A DNA stretch of 64,000 nucleotides from Novosphingobium aquimarinum (GCF_009746585.1 NZ_WRPO01000002.1:346978-410977); one strand, 5' to 3'; counted from the first letter of the stretch, positions 7,411 to 16,583 are shown. The notes: a model not told the origin generated them from the letters alone. Numbers and translations: made by a program.

Positions 7411-8421
7411 ATGCCGCAGGATTTTCAGCTTACCGTCAACGGCGAGGCGCGCCGGATCGCTCCGGGTGCCACGATCGCCGAACTCGTCTCGCAGCTCGGG
7501 CTCGATCCCGCCAAGGTCGCGGTCGAGCACAACAGCGTCGTGGTGCCGCGCTCGACGCTGGCCGCTGCCTCGCTGACCGACGGCGACGTGCTGGAGATCG
7601 TCCATTTCGTGGGTGGCGGCGATCACGTCGCGACGGCAGAGCAGGCCGGCAGTGCCGACACCTGGTCCGTGGCGGGCCATACCTTTCGCTCGCGATTGAT
7701 CGTCGGCACGGGCAAGTACAAGGACTTCGCCCAGAATGCCGCCGCGCTCGAAGCGAGCGGCGCCGAGATCGTCACCGTCGCGGTCCGTCGGGTCAACGTG
7801 TCGGATCCCAATGCGCCGATGCTGACCGACTTCATCGATCCGAAGAAGACCACATATCTGCCCAATACTGCCGGTTGCTTCACCGCGGAGGATGCGATCC
7901 GCACTTTGCGGCTGGCGCGCGAAGCGGGCGGCTGGGATCTGGTCAAGCTGGAAGTACTGGGCGAGGCCCGCACGCTCTACCCGGACATGCGCGAGACTCT
8001 CAAGGCGACCGAAGTGCTGGCGAAGGAAGGCTTTGCGCCGATGGTCTATTGCGTCGACGATCCGATCGCGGCCAAGCAGCTCGAAGAGGCAGGTGCGGTC
8101 GCGGTGATGCCGCTGGGCGCGCCGATCGGCTCGGGGCTGGGAATCCAGAATCGCGTGACGATTCGCTTGATCGTGGAAGGCGCGAGCGTGCCAGTGCTGG
8201 TCGATGCCGGTGTCGGGACCGCGTCCGACGCCGCGGTGGCGATGGAACTCGGCTGCGACGGCGTGCTGATGAACACCGCCATCGCCGAGGCGAAGGACCC
8301 GATTCGCATGGCGCGGGCGATGCGGCTTGCCGTCGAAGCGGGCCGCGACGCTTATCTTGCGGGACGCATGGCGACTCGCAAATACGCCGATCCGTCGAGC
8401 CCGCTGGCCGGTCTTATCTAA
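7411..8421 (+). CDS. thiG: Fused sulfur carrier ThiS / thiazole synthase ThiG
   Basis: A 336-residue fusion. Residues 1-70 are a ThiS-type ubiquitin fold ending in EIVHFVGGG; residues about 85-336 are ThiG. ThiG makes the thiazole phosphate of thiamin from deoxyxylulose phosphate, dehydroglycine and sulfur from ThiS thiocarboxylate. The ThiG Schiff-base lysine is K179 in [10 protein letters not shown], and PNTAGC and GAPIGSG are conserved. The ThiS di-glycine is internal rather than C-terminal, so either the linker is cut or the fused form works differently. I chose ATG 7411. No thiF, thiO or thiE is adjacent. Confidence 0.92.
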   Translation: MPQDFQLTVNGEARRIAPGATIAELVSQLGLDPAKVAVEHNSVVVPRSTLAAASLTDGDVLEIVHFVGGGDHVATAEQAGSADTWSVAGHTFRSRLIVGTGKYKDFAQNAAALEASGAEIVTVAVRRVNVSDPNAPMLTDFIDPKKTTYLPNTAGCFTAEDAIRTLRLAREAGGWDLVKLEVLGEARTLYPDMRETLKATEVLAKEGFAPMVYCVDDPIAAKQLEEAGAVAVMPLGAPIGSGLGIQNRVTIRLIVEGASVPVLVDAGVGTASDAAVAMELGCDGVLMNTAIAEAKDPIRMARAMRLAVEAGRDAYLAGRMATRKYADPSSPLAGLI

Positions 8422-8539
8422 GCCTTTACTGCCAGCGCCCGGGTTGATCCGCTTCGATGGTTAACGGGTTGGCAAGGCCATTGTGGTCTTCTGGTGTTGC
8501 AGGGACGGGCAGGTCCCTGCTTCTCAGAAAGGCAATGCC

Positions 8540-9067
8540 ATGGGATATATCGGTACCGCTAGCCTGACGATCAGCGAGCTGCGCGAATTCGCCGGCTTCA
8601 CGCCCGCCGAACAGCGCTATATTCGCCGCAGCCTCGATATCGGCCTGGGCCGGCAGGATGCCTTCAAGCTCTGGGCGCGCGATGCCGACGAAGTTGCCGC
8701 GATCCGCTCGCAATATGTCGCTTACCAGGAGCTCAAGGCGCTGCGGTGCTCGATTCCGGACGGCGACGGTTTCGACGGCGTCGAACCGTTCATGGGCAAG
8801 CTGGTGCGGATGACCGCGTTCGACTTGTCGCAGAATCGGCTCGAAAGCTTTTCCGCCTACCGCTTCCTCTACGAACGGTTGCTGGGCGCCAGTGCGCGTC
8901 AGTGGCTGCCGGGGGCTTTTTGTGGCGCCGCCGCGCTGCCGCTGATCCGGCCGGATCGTCGCAAGATGCTGCTCCACTCGATCAGCGAGGCCGCGGCCAC
9001 CGCTCCGGGCTGGTCCGAGCGCGAGCCCAGTTTCTATCCCGAGTGGATCGCCCAGGAAGCCGCCTGA
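8540..9067 (+). CDS. Conserved hypothetical cytoplasmic protein
   Basis: A 175-residue soluble protein, MGYIGTASLTISELREFAGF onward. No membrane segment, signal peptide or metal motif is visible, and I do not recognise a domain. The start at 8540 has AGAAAGG upstream; a longer reading from 8483 has no such site. Codon use matches its neighbours, so it is probably real. It converges on the metallopeptidase gene with a 7-bp gap. Confidence 0.7.
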   Translation: MGYIGTASLTISELREFAGFTPAEQRYIRRSLDIGLGRQDAFKLWARDADEVAAIRSQYVAYQELKALRCSIPDGDGFDGVEPFMGKLVRMTAFDLSQNRLESFSAYRFLYERLLGASARQWLPGAFCGAAALPLIRPDRRKMLLHSISEAAATAPGWSEREPSFYPEWIAQEAA

Positions 9068-9074
9068 ACCGCGC

Positions 9075-10190
9075 TTACTGGGCGGGCTGAGTCGTCCGTT
9101 CGGGACGAGGCGCGCCCTGCCGGGCCTTGGCGAGGACCCGCTGCACGAAATCGAGCTTCGCCACGATCGCGTCGGAAAGGTGGAACGGGTAGAGATCGGG
9201 CAGGCCCATGCTGCGGTTCATCGCGTTGAGCGTGAACGACATCGGTCCCATCGTTTCCGCCAGAGTTTTGGCATCGGCCGCATAAGGATCGAAATCCAGC
9301 GAGACGTTGAACTCCTGCCGCCGACCGTAAGGAGACGAGGGCGTCAGATCGAACGCGCGCGCCGTTTCCAGTACGTCGACCATGTGCAGATAGTGCGCGA
9401 AGGTCTCGGCGAAATCTTCCCACGGATGCATGGTCGCATACTGGCTGACGTAGTCGTCGGTCCAAACCTTGCCGCCGCCATCGCCGTAATGCGCGTTCAT
9501 GCTTTGCTGGTAGTCGACGCGTTCGTCGCCGAACAATTCGCGAAACGCGGCCAAGTCCTGCTCGTCGGTCTCGACGAGCCGCGACCAGAAATGGTGCCCG
9601 ACCTCGTGCCGGAAATGGCCGAGCAGAGTCCGGTAGGGCTCGCCCATCTTGTGCCGAATCCGCTCCCGCTCGGCATCGTCGGCCTCGATCAGATTGAGCG
9701 TCACCAGTCCGCTCTCGTGCCCGGTGGAAATCTGCGGCTTTCCGGCTTCTTCGGCCGCCGGGTCGTAGAGAAAGTCGAAGGCGAGGCCCTGGCGGCCCGG
9801 CTGCTCTTCCGCCTTGGTCTCGAGCGGCAGGCCGAGCTGCAGCAAGGTGTGGAACAGCCGGCGTTTGGCCTCTTCGATTTTGGCCCAGCGCGGCGGCACA
9901 GATGGCTGGGTGATATCGGGGATCGTGCGATTGTGGCGGCAGGCCCGGCACATCGGCGTCGAATCTGCCGTTTCGACCAGCCAGTTGCAGATGCCGTAGT
10001 CGTTGTTGTTGGCGCACACGACGACGTCGGCCGTTTCGCCCGCGCCGTCGCGCCAGACCGTGGCCTTGTCGGCGAGGAAGCGGAAGCCGTCGAGAACCGG
10101 ATCGTATCCGACGGTCGCGTTGCAACCGGGGCAGACGCGAACCTCGAAATGATTGAGGCGGGAGCAGTTGGGGCAGGCGTAGGCACGCAT
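9075..10190 (-). CDS. Putative zinc-binding metallopeptidase with N-terminal zinc ribbon
   Basis: A 371-residue protein. The N-terminus has CPNC (6-9) and CPGC (20-23), a zinc ribbon, and a second cysteine set around residues 59-84. The catalytic motif HEVGHHFW begins at residue 195, an HExxH zinc site. The downstream ETFAHYLHMVD supplies likely further ligands. This layout matches the Peptidase_Mx-type family of alphaproteobacteria, which is uncharacterised. There is no signal peptide, so it is probably cytoplasmic. The substrate is unknown. Confidence 0.82.
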   Translation of the reverse strand: MRAYACPNCSRLNHFEVRVCPGCNATVGYDPVLDGFRFLADKATVWRDGAGETADVVVCANNNDYGICNWLVETADSTPMCRACRHNRTIPDITQPSVPPRWAKIEEAKRRLFHTLLQLGLPLETKAEEQPGRQGLAFDFLYDPAAEEAGKPQISTGHESGLVTLNLIEADDAERERIRHKMGEPYRTLLGHFRHEVGHHFWSRLVETDEQDLAAFRELFGDERVDYQQSMNAHYGDGGGKVWTDDYVSQYATMHPWEDFAETFAHYLHMVDVLETARAFDLTPSSPYGRRQEFNVSLDFDPYAADAKTLAETMGPMSFTLNAMNRSMGLPDLYPFHLSDAIVAKLDFVQRVLAKARQGAPRPERTTQPAQ

Positions 10191-10212
10191 GACGAGGCGA
10201 TCCTGATATGAG

Positions 10213-10246
10213 GGGGCCCTGAAATGACGGGGGCCCTGAAATGACG
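10213..10246. repeat. 17-bp tandem duplication
   Basis: GGGGCCCTGAAATGACG is present twice in direct succession (10213-10229, 10230-10246) in the gap upstream of the metallopeptidase. It looks like a recent slippage event and each copy contains a GGGGCCCT palindromic core. Confidence 0.8.
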
Positions 10247-10311
10247 GAGGCTTGCGCGGGCTAACGCATGGCGCCGCGTTCCGTTTCCCGTCGAGGCCCC
10301 TGCTCTAGCGC

Positions 10312-11520
10312 CTAGGTCGGCTCCCGGTCCGCCAAATAGCGATCGATGCGGCCGAGATAGGCGGCACGCTCAGCCTCATCGATCCAGGCGATCGCGAAGC
10401 TGTTGCGCGCCAACCGGACGATGTCGTCACGACTCATTCCGGTCTCCTCCTGCACGCGTTCCATGAGATCGCCGACATACAGGCTGCGCTTCATTCCGGG
10501 ATCGTCGGAGTTGACCGAGACCAGCAAGCCGAGATCGAGGAGCTGGCGTATGCGCCCGGCGCGATACGCCATTCGCCCCGGAATCTCGGTGTAGAACAGG
10601 GTCGGCGCGCCGGTGAGGCCGATCCCGCGTGCGCGGACTGCCGCGACCAGCGCCGGGTCGTCCGGCACGTTCAGACCATGATCGATCCGCTCGACCTTGA
10701 GTTTCTCGATCACGCCCCAATGGTTGGCGATGGTGTCGGCCTGATCGACATCGCAGTGCGAGGTGCGGTGCAGGCCCAGCGCGCCGGCACGTTCGAACAC
10801 TTCCTCGAACTTGGCGGGAAAGTCCTTCACTTCTGGATTGTCGAGGCCGACGCCAATCACGAGATCACCGATCCAGGGCCGGCTCGCCTCGAGCACGTGC
10901 GCCGCGTCCGCCGCGCTGCGATCACGCAGGAAGCTGAGAATGTAGTGCGCTTCGAGCCCCAGTTCTTCGCGCGCATCCCTTTGCGCCGCGGCGAGCCCGG
11001 CATAGAGCGTTTCCAGCGGCACGCCGCGCTCGAGGTGAAGTTGCGGGTCGAAGTAAACTTCGGCGTAGACCACGCCTTGCGAGTGGGCCTTGCGGAAATA
11101 GGCCAGCGCGATGTCGTGAAAGTCCTGTGCGGTCTGCGCGGCGCCGATCAGTTCCTCGTAGATCACGATGAAGCTGGGCAGATCGTGCGCGGCGCGAAGC
11201 CGGTCACGCACATCCTCGCCGGTGGCATAAGGCGTGAAGATGCCGTTGCGCTGGGCGATTGCCAGATAGAGTTCAGGCTCCATCGTGCCTTCGAGATGCA
11301 CATGCAATTCCGCCTTGGGCAGGCCCATGATGAAGGCCTTCTCCGTCTCGGCGTCTGTCGCCAGCGCGGGCAGGGGGAGCAGAGCAGCGGCCAGCGCGGT
11401 CGCACGGCGGCCGAGAATGCCAAGAGTTCGAAAACGGATCACCGGTGAAAGGCTAAGGGCGCCGAATCGGCTCCGCAAACGCCAAAAACCGCACGGCACG
11501 TTGCCGCGAACCGCGCGCAT
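10312..11520 (-). CDS. Exported adenosine/adenine deaminase-like amidohydrolase
   Basis: A 402-residue member of the adenosine deaminase family. The ATG at 11520 overlaps the ligase stop as TGATG, supporting this start, and yields a long basic n-region then TLGILGRRATALAAALLPLPALA, a signal peptide, so the enzyme should act in the periplasm. Metal ligands appear as HVHLEGT and, near the end, SVNSDDPG. The usual HAGE motif (ligand His and catalytic Glu) is replaced by SHCDVDQAD, followed by RIDHGLNV. The substitution makes the substrate, and even classical chemistry, uncertain. The last gene of a probable operon with pyrD, ggt and the ligase. Confidence 0.8.
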   Translation of the reverse strand: MRAVRGNVPCGFWRLRSRFGALSLSPVIRFRTLGILGRRATALAAALLPLPALATDAETEKAFIMGLPKAELHVHLEGTMEPELYLAIAQRNGIFTPYATGEDVRDRLRAAHDLPSFIVIYEELIGAAQTAQDFHDIALAYFRKAHSQGVVYAEVYFDPQLHLERGVPLETLYAGLAAAQRDAREELGLEAHYILSFLRDRSAADAAHVLEASRPWIGDLVIGVGLDNPEVKDFPAKFEEVFERAGALGLHRTSHCDVDQADTIANHWGVIEKLKVERIDHGLNVPDDPALVAAVRARGIGLTGAPTLFYTEIPGRMAYRAGRIRQLLDLGLLVSVNSDDPGMKRSLYVGDLMERVQEETGMSRDDIVRLARNSFAIAWIDEAERAAYLGRIDRYLADREPT

Positions 11521-13322
11521 CAGCTCTTGTAAAGCGCGTCGAGCCGGGCGCCGTAGCGCGCTTTGAGCTTGTGTCGGCGGATCTTGAGGCTTGGCGTCAT
11601 TTCCTCGTTCTCGATGCTGAAGGCCTCATCGGCGAGGACGAACTGGCGCACTTTCTCGACCACCGAAAGATCGAGGTTCACGCGGTCGATCGCGGCGCGC
11701 AGTGCGGCGCGAAACTCGGGAACGCCCTCGAGCGTCGCGAGATCCTGGGGCTGGCCGTTGGTGCGGGCCCAGACATCCATCCATTCGCTGTCGGGCACGA
11801 TCAAACCGACGAGATAAGGCCGTCGATCGCCGCTCACCATCGCCTGCGAAATCTCGGGCTGGAGCGTCAGCATCGATTCGACCTTTTGGGGCGAGACGTT
11901 GTCGCCCTTGTCGTTGACGATCATGTCTTTCTTGCGGTCGGTGATCATGATCCGGCCTTGCGCATCGAAATGGCCGATGTCGCCGGTGTGAAGCCAGCCA
12001 TCGATCAGCACCGCGCGCGAGGCGGCCTCGTTCGCCCAGTACCCGTGCATGACCAGTTCGCCGCGCACCAGGATCTCGCCATCGTCCGCGATCTTCACTT
12101 CGACGCCGTCGAGCGGCGGGCCGACGGTGTCCATCTTGATCCCCGCGCCGGGGCGGTTGCAGCTGATGACAGGGCCTGCCTCGGTCTGCCCGTAGCCTTG
12201 CAGCAACGTCAGCCCCATCGACTGGAAAAAGCCGCCGAGGCCCGGATTGAGCGGCGCTCCGCCCGAGACCATCGCCTTCAGCCGCCCACCGAACTTCGCG
12301 CGGATCTTCGGGCGCAGGGTCCGCTCCAGCAGGGCCGAAAGCACCGAATCGCCGGGCCGCCACTTGTTCTTGGCTCTGCGCGAGCCGATGCCGATCGCGC
12401 ACTCCATCAACAGATTCGGCACTTTGCCCTGCTTGGCGACTTGCTTGGTGATCCGTGTGCGCAGCACTTCGAAAAGCCGCGGGACGACCACCATGATCGT
12501 GGGGCGCACTTCCTCGATGTTGGCCGCGAGCTTATCGAGCCCTTCGGCATAATAGATCTCCCCGCCGAGGCCGATCGGCAGGTACTGGCCGCCGGTATGC
12601 TCGTAGGCATGGCTGAGCGGCAGGAAGGAGAGGAAGACTTCGTCCTTCCAGGTGAAATCCTCGTCGATGATGCGCGCGCAGCCCTCGACGTTGAGCAGGA
12701 TCATGCCGTGGTGCTGGCGCACGCCGCGCGGCGCGCCGCCGGTGCCGCTGGTGTAGATCAGGCAGGCGAGGTCTTCGCGGCCGATCGTCGCGACGCGCGC
12801 GGCGACCGCAGACTCGGCAGCGGTCGCATCGCCCTTCAGCAAGTCCGCCCAGTCATGCAGCGCGAAGCCGCTGCCCTGCGACCGGCGCAGCGGCTCCATC
12901 GAGATGACGTGCTGACACAGATCGGTTTGCGACACGGCGGGCAACAGCGTCTTGGCGAGCTTGGCGCTCGAGACGATCACCGCGCGCGCGCCGGAATTCT
13001 CGAGGATATGGATGTGATCGCGCGTCGTGTTGGTGGTGTAAGTCGGCACGGTGACGCAGCCTGCGGCCATGATCGCCAGGTCCGAAAGGCACCATTCGGG
13101 CCGGTTTTCCGAAACCAGCATGACGCGATCGCCCGGCTCCAGCCCCAGCGCACGCAGCGATTCGGCGAGCAGCGACACCTGCCGTACCGCATCGCGCCAG
13201 CTCAGCGCCTGCCATGCTCCGTCGCGTTTGGCCTGCAGCATGGGCCGGGTCCCGCGCTCCGCCGCGCGCTGGAGAAACAGAGCGACGAGGTTCGGGCTCG
13301 CGCTGAAATCGCCGATGTCCAT
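11520..13322 (-). CDS. AMP-dependent long-chain acyl-CoA synthetase
   Basis: A 600-residue ANL-superfamily ligase that adenylates a fatty acid and transfers it to CoA. Motifs in order: the P-loop-like YTSGTGGAPRGV, LPLSHAYEHTGGQY, the A5 motif GYGQTEAGPVIS, and the hinge region WLHTGDIGHFDAQGRIMITD followed by RKKDMIVNDKGDNVSPQKVE. The fifth residue of the first motif differs from the usual SGTTGxPKG, with Gly for Thr. The start at 13322 has AAGGAGGGG upstream. The chain length is not inferable. It is coupled to the deaminase-like gene downstream. Confidence 0.9.
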   Translation of the reverse strand: MDIGDFSASPNLVALFLQRAAERGTRPMLQAKRDGAWQALSWRDAVRQVSLLAESLRALGLEPGDRVMLVSENRPEWCLSDLAIMAAGCVTVPTYTTNTTRDHIHILENSGARAVIVSSAKLAKTLLPAVSQTDLCQHVISMEPLRRSQGSGFALHDWADLLKGDATAAESAVAARVATIGREDLACLIYTSGTGGAPRGVRQHHGMILLNVEGCARIIDEDFTWKDEVFLSFLPLSHAYEHTGGQYLPIGLGGEIYYAEGLDKLAANIEEVRPTIMVVVPRLFEVLRTRITKQVAKQGKVPNLLMECAIGIGSRRAKNKWRPGDSVLSALLERTLRPKIRAKFGGRLKAMVSGGAPLNPGLGGFFQSMGLTLLQGYGQTEAGPVISCNRPGAGIKMDTVGPPLDGVEVKIADDGEILVRGELVMHGYWANEAASRAVLIDGWLHTGDIGHFDAQGRIMITDRKKDMIVNDKGDNVSPQKVESMLTLQPEISQAMVSGDRRPYLVGLIVPDSEWMDVWARTNGQPQDLATLEGVPEFRAALRAAIDRVNLDLSVVEKVRQFVLADEAFSIENEEMTPSLKIRRHKLKARYGARLDALYKS

Positions 13323-13381
13323 GAAACCCCTCCTTGTTTTGGCTTTATTACGTCGTTGCCGGGCGCCGGGCCCGTGACTGC

Positions 13382-15160
13382 CTAATCGTGCGCGCCGTTC
13401 AAGTCGTTTTCGCGTCGCTTGATCTGGGTGATGGTGCCGGCAATGTCCATGGCCACGCCTTCGCTGCGGGGATCGGCGGCGCCGACGAGGCGGCCGTCGA
13501 CCCATTCGATCGCGTTCGCCTTGAGTCCGAGCGGGCCGACTTCGACTTCTTCGCCCAGCGCGCGCAGGGCAGGGACCATCGCGGCCAGTTCGGTGCCTTC
13601 CTCGACCGTCGCCTTCTTGGTGCCCGGCGCGTAGATCAGGCCCATCGCGATCGCATCTTGTGCCGACAGGTTCCAGTCGAGCACGCCGACCAGCGCCTTG
13701 GCGACTTGCGCGATGATCGTCGATCCGCCCGCCGCACCGATCGCGATCCGGGGCGAACCGTCCGGCGCATAGACGATCGTCGGCGAAAGCGAGCTGCGCG
13801 GGCGCTTGCCGCCTTCGACCCGATTCGCCGCAGGGATGCCGTTCTTTTGCGGCACGATGTCGAAATCGGGCAGCTCGTTGTTGAGCATGATCCCGCCGAC
13901 GGGAATGCCGTTGCCGTAGTAGCCGTTGATCGTCGTGGTGAGCTGCTGGATGTTTCCTTCGGCATCGACGGCGGTGAGACTGCTCGTCCCCTGATCGGCC
14001 CATCCGCGCGAGGCGACCTTTGCGGGCGCGCCCTCGGGTCTGCCGGCCTCGATCGACTGGAGGCTCGCCGATTCGGAGATGAGCTGCGAGCGCTCGGCAA
14101 GGTAGTGGGGCGAAGTGAGGCCCGCGACCGGCACTGCGACGTAGCCGGGATCGGCGATGTAGGCATTGCGATCGGCGTAGGCGAGGCGCTCGGATTCGGC
14201 GATGAGGTGCCAGGCGACCGGAGACGACTTTCCAAGCCGCGCCATGTCGAAGCGTTCGAGTTGCTTGAGGATCGCGAGCACGCTGATCCCGCCTGAGGCC
14301 GGCGGCCCCATGCCGCAAATACGCCAGACGCGATACGTACCGCAGACCGGGTCGCGCTCGATCACCGTGTAGCCCGCGAAATCTTCCGCGGTCATTTTGG
14401 AGGGCAGAGTCTCGGCGCTGTTGAGCGCCGCGACGGCTTCGCGCGCGAGATCGCCGGTGTAGAGTGGCGCCGGGCCTTCCTTCGCGAACCGTTCGAGCGT
14501 GTTCGCCACCAGAGGCAGCCGCAGAGTCGCGCCCTCGGCGAGCGGTTCGCCGGCCGGCCAGTACGTTTCGCGCGCCCAGCCGGTGACGTGCTTGCCGTAA
14601 AGGCGCAAGCCGTTGTGCATGCGGGCAGAGACGACGAAGCCGTCGCGGGCCAGAGCGATCGCGGGCTGGAACAGGTCGGCCCAGGGCAGCTTGCCCCAGC
14701 GCTTGTGGGCCTCGGCCATGGCCGCGAGCGCGCCGGGGACACCCGCCGCACGTCCGCCCTGATAGATCTCTCGACCCGGGAGCGGCTTGCCGTCGGTCCC
14801 CAGGAACCAGTCGGGGCCGGCCGCGGCAGGTGCCGCCTCGCGGGCATCGAGCGTGGCGATCGCGCCACTCTCGCTGTCGTGCCGGACCAGGAACAGGCCG
14901 CCCCCGATCCCGGAATTTTGCGGTTCGACGATGTTGAGCACCAGCATCGTCGCGATCGCCGCGTCGGTGGCGCTTCCGCCCTTGCGCAGCATCGCGATGC
15001 CGGCCTCGGCGGCGCGCGGATCGGCAGCGCTGACCATGCCTTGTGTCGTGCCGGGCGCCGAGGCAGCGGCATCCGGCCGCGGGCTTTCGGCGGTCGGAAC
15101 GGTCGCGCAGGCGGAAAGGGCGAGGGGGCCCGTCAGGGCCAGAAGAAAGCGTCGCAGCAT
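13382..15160 (-). CDS. ggt: Gamma-glutamyltransferase, lipoprotein
   Basis: A 592-residue precursor. The N-terminus LLALTGPLALSAC is a lipoprotein signal with the lipidated cysteine at residue 18, so the enzyme should be membrane anchored in the periplasm. The family self-cleaves before a threonine nucleophile; here T392 in QGTSSLTAVD starts the small subunit. PLSSxxP-type substrate loop appears as RPRSSLSPTIV and the oxyanion glycines as IAIGAAGGSTII. It hydrolyses glutathione and transfers gamma-glutamyl groups. It lies between pyrD and the acyl-CoA ligase in the same direction. Confidence 0.92.
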   Translation of the reverse strand: MLRRFLLALTGPLALSACATVPTAESPRPDAAASAPGTTQGMVSAADPRAAEAGIAMLRKGGSATDAAIATMLVLNIVEPQNSGIGGGLFLVRHDSESGAIATLDAREAAPAAAGPDWFLGTDGKPLPGREIYQGGRAAGVPGALAAMAEAHKRWGKLPWADLFQPAIALARDGFVVSARMHNGLRLYGKHVTGWARETYWPAGEPLAEGATLRLPLVANTLERFAKEGPAPLYTGDLAREAVAALNSAETLPSKMTAEDFAGYTVIERDPVCGTYRVWRICGMGPPASGGISVLAILKQLERFDMARLGKSSPVAWHLIAESERLAYADRNAYIADPGYVAVPVAGLTSPHYLAERSQLISESASLQSIEAGRPEGAPAKVASRGWADQGTSSLTAVDAEGNIQQLTTTINGYYGNGIPVGGIMLNNELPDFDIVPQKNGIPAANRVEGGKRPRSSLSPTIVYAPDGSPRIAIGAAGGSTIIAQVAKALVGVLDWNLSAQDAIAMGLIYAPGTKKATVEEGTELAAMVPALRALGEEVEVGPLGLKANAIEWVDGRLVGAADPRSEGVAMDIAGTITQIKRRENDLNGAHD

Positions 15161-15171
15161 TGCTGGCGAGG

Positions 15172-16200
15172 CTAGGCGGTTCCGACCGCCTCTGCAATCG
15201 AACCGAACCCGTCGCGCCGCATCAGCGCCTCCAGCCCCTTGCAGATGCGCCGGGCGATGCCGGGGCCTTCGTAGACCATCGCGCTGTAGAGCTGTACGAG
15301 GTTGGCGCCCGCCCGGATCCGTGCCCAGGCCTCCTCGGCGGTCGCGATGCCGCCAACGCCGATCAGCGGGATGGCACCGCCTGTCGCGCGGCGAAATTCG
15401 ACGATCCGCTGGTGTGCCAGCGCGCGCAGCGGCGCGCCAGAAAGTCCGCCCGTCTCACCGGCATGGCGCGAGCGCAGCGGAGGCCGCGAGATCGTCGTGT
15501 TGGAAACGATCAGCGCGCCAAGCGCCTTGTCGAGTGCGATTCGCGTGATCGCGTCGATATCCGCCGGCTCCAAATCGGGCGCGACCTTGAGGAATATCGG
15601 GGGGCCGTCCGGCCCGCGCGCCGCGAGCACTGCATCGAGCAGCGCGGTCAGGGCACCTTCGTCCTGCAGCGCGCGCAGGCCGGGCGTGTTGGGACTGCTG
15701 ATATTGACCGCGAGATAGCTCGAAAACGGAGCCATCAGGCGCGTCATCGTCGCATAGTCGGCGATGCGATCCGCGGAGTCCTTGTTGGCGCCGATATTGA
15801 TGCCGACGATGCCTGGTCGATGGTGGCGCGCCGCCAGCCGCCGGATCGCGGCCTGGGCTCCACCGTTGTTGAATCCCATGCGATTGATCACCGCCCGGTC
15901 CTCGACCAGCCGGAACAGGCGGGGACGCGGATTGCCCGATTGGGGCAACGGCGTGAGCGAGCCCACTTCGGCGAATCCGAAGCCCAATCCGAGTAGCGAA
16001 TCAGGGACTTCGCCGTCTTTGTCGAAACCCGCGGCCATTCCGACCGGGTTGGGAAACGCGATTCCCGCAACCACGCTGGACAAGGGTCCCCCGGGCCTTG
16101 CCGGCCGTCGCGGCATGATCTTGAGGCTCGCCAGCGCGAGGCCGTGCGACCGTTCGGGGTCGAGTTTGAAAAGGGGCGATCGAAGCAGGCGATAAATCAT
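15172..16200 (-). CDS. pyrD: Dihydroorotate dehydrogenase (quinone), class 2
   Basis: A 342-residue FMN enzyme of pyrimidine synthesis that passes electrons from dihydroorotate to the quinone pool. Diagnostic stretches are NPVGMAAGFDKDGE, RLFRLVEDRAVINRMGFNN, NISSPNTPGLR with the class-2 catalytic serine, LKVAPDL, VSNTTI and LIGVGGI. The N-terminal helices (MIYRLLRSPLFKLDPE) form the membrane-associated domain of class 2. The ATG at 16200 is immediately preceded by a TAGGAC/GTCCTA palindrome that overlaps the ribosome binding site. Confidence 0.95.
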   Translation of the reverse strand: MIYRLLRSPLFKLDPERSHGLALASLKIMPRRPARPGGPLSSVVAGIAFPNPVGMAAGFDKDGEVPDSLLGLGFGFAEVGSLTPLPQSGNPRPRLFRLVEDRAVINRMGFNNGGAQAAIRRLAARHHRPGIVGINIGANKDSADRIADYATMTRLMAPFSSYLAVNISSPNTPGLRALQDEGALTALLDAVLAARGPDGPPIFLKVAPDLEPADIDAITRIALDKALGALIVSNTTISRPPLRSRHAGETGGLSGAPLRALAHQRIVEFRRATGGAIPLIGVGGIATAEEAWARIRAGANLVQLYSAMVYEGPGIARRICKGLEALMRRDGFGSIAEAVGTA

Positions 16201-16215
16201 TAGGACTGTGTCCTA
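16201..16215 (-). promoter_or_regulatory. Palindrome abutting the pyrD start codon
   Basis: TAGGAC (16201-16206) and GTCCTA (16210-16215) form a perfect inverted repeat with a 3-nt centre, directly against the pyrD ATG. The AGGA in it is the only plausible ribosome binding site, so folding or protein binding would block translation (inference). Confidence 0.45.
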
Positions 16216-16503
16216 GGCGCAACGTTCGATGATCTCAACGGGCCCGACACATCGCTGTTCTTGCGCCACTACCTGCAAAACCGAGTTTGAAATGACGCGG
16301 GTGTCGCTTTTTTACAATTCTTTTTGGGGTTTCACCAATATCCCCCCGCTCGCGACCCGAAGGGCTCGTCGCGATTTCGCACGAGTTCTTACACCTGGCG
16401 GCTCTTCGCGCTTTGCGAGGGGTCGCCTTTTTTCTTGTCACAAGGACAAGACGGACACGTGCGCGTGGGGGCCGCGCCGTGCCGCAAAGCGCCGAAACGC
16501 GCC
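16216..16503. other. Non-coding spacer between pyrD and the suf operon
   Basis: No gene is supported. It contains T-rich tracts (around 16308-16325 and 16428-16436) and GC-rich hairpin-forming stretches. A promoter for pyrD should lie here, but I cannot place it. Confidence 0.4.
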
Positions 16504-16557
16504 TTGCAACACCCGAGCTGCCTCCCTAAGTGAAATCGGAACAAATTGATCTGATTT
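16504..16557 (+). promoter_or_regulatory. suf operon promoter and Rrf2-type operator
   Basis: TTGCAA (16504-16509), a 17-bp spacer and TAAGTG (16527-16532) make a plausible promoter. Directly after the -10, positions 16533-16557 form a 25-bp near-palindrome: left arm AAATCGGAACAA, centre A, right arm TTGATCTGATTT, with 10 of 12 positions complementary. It covers the expected transcription start, 26 bp before the regulator gene. A dyad this long at this place is a strong candidate operator for the Rrf2 protein encoded next. Confidence 0.6.
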
Positions 16558-16583
16558 GAACTGCGACGGGAAAAGCACCTCCG

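Noticed and set aside
7300..7411. Thiamin (TPP) riboswitch before thiS-thiG
   Set aside because: Only 16 bp separate the MerC and ThiS-ThiG genes and the TPP consensus (CTGAGA) is absent.
13323..15197. In-frame extension of the acyl-CoA ligase giving a 1225-residue fusion
   Set aside because: The extension is the ggt gene in the wrong frame. The ligase has its own ATG at 13322 with AAGGAGGGG.
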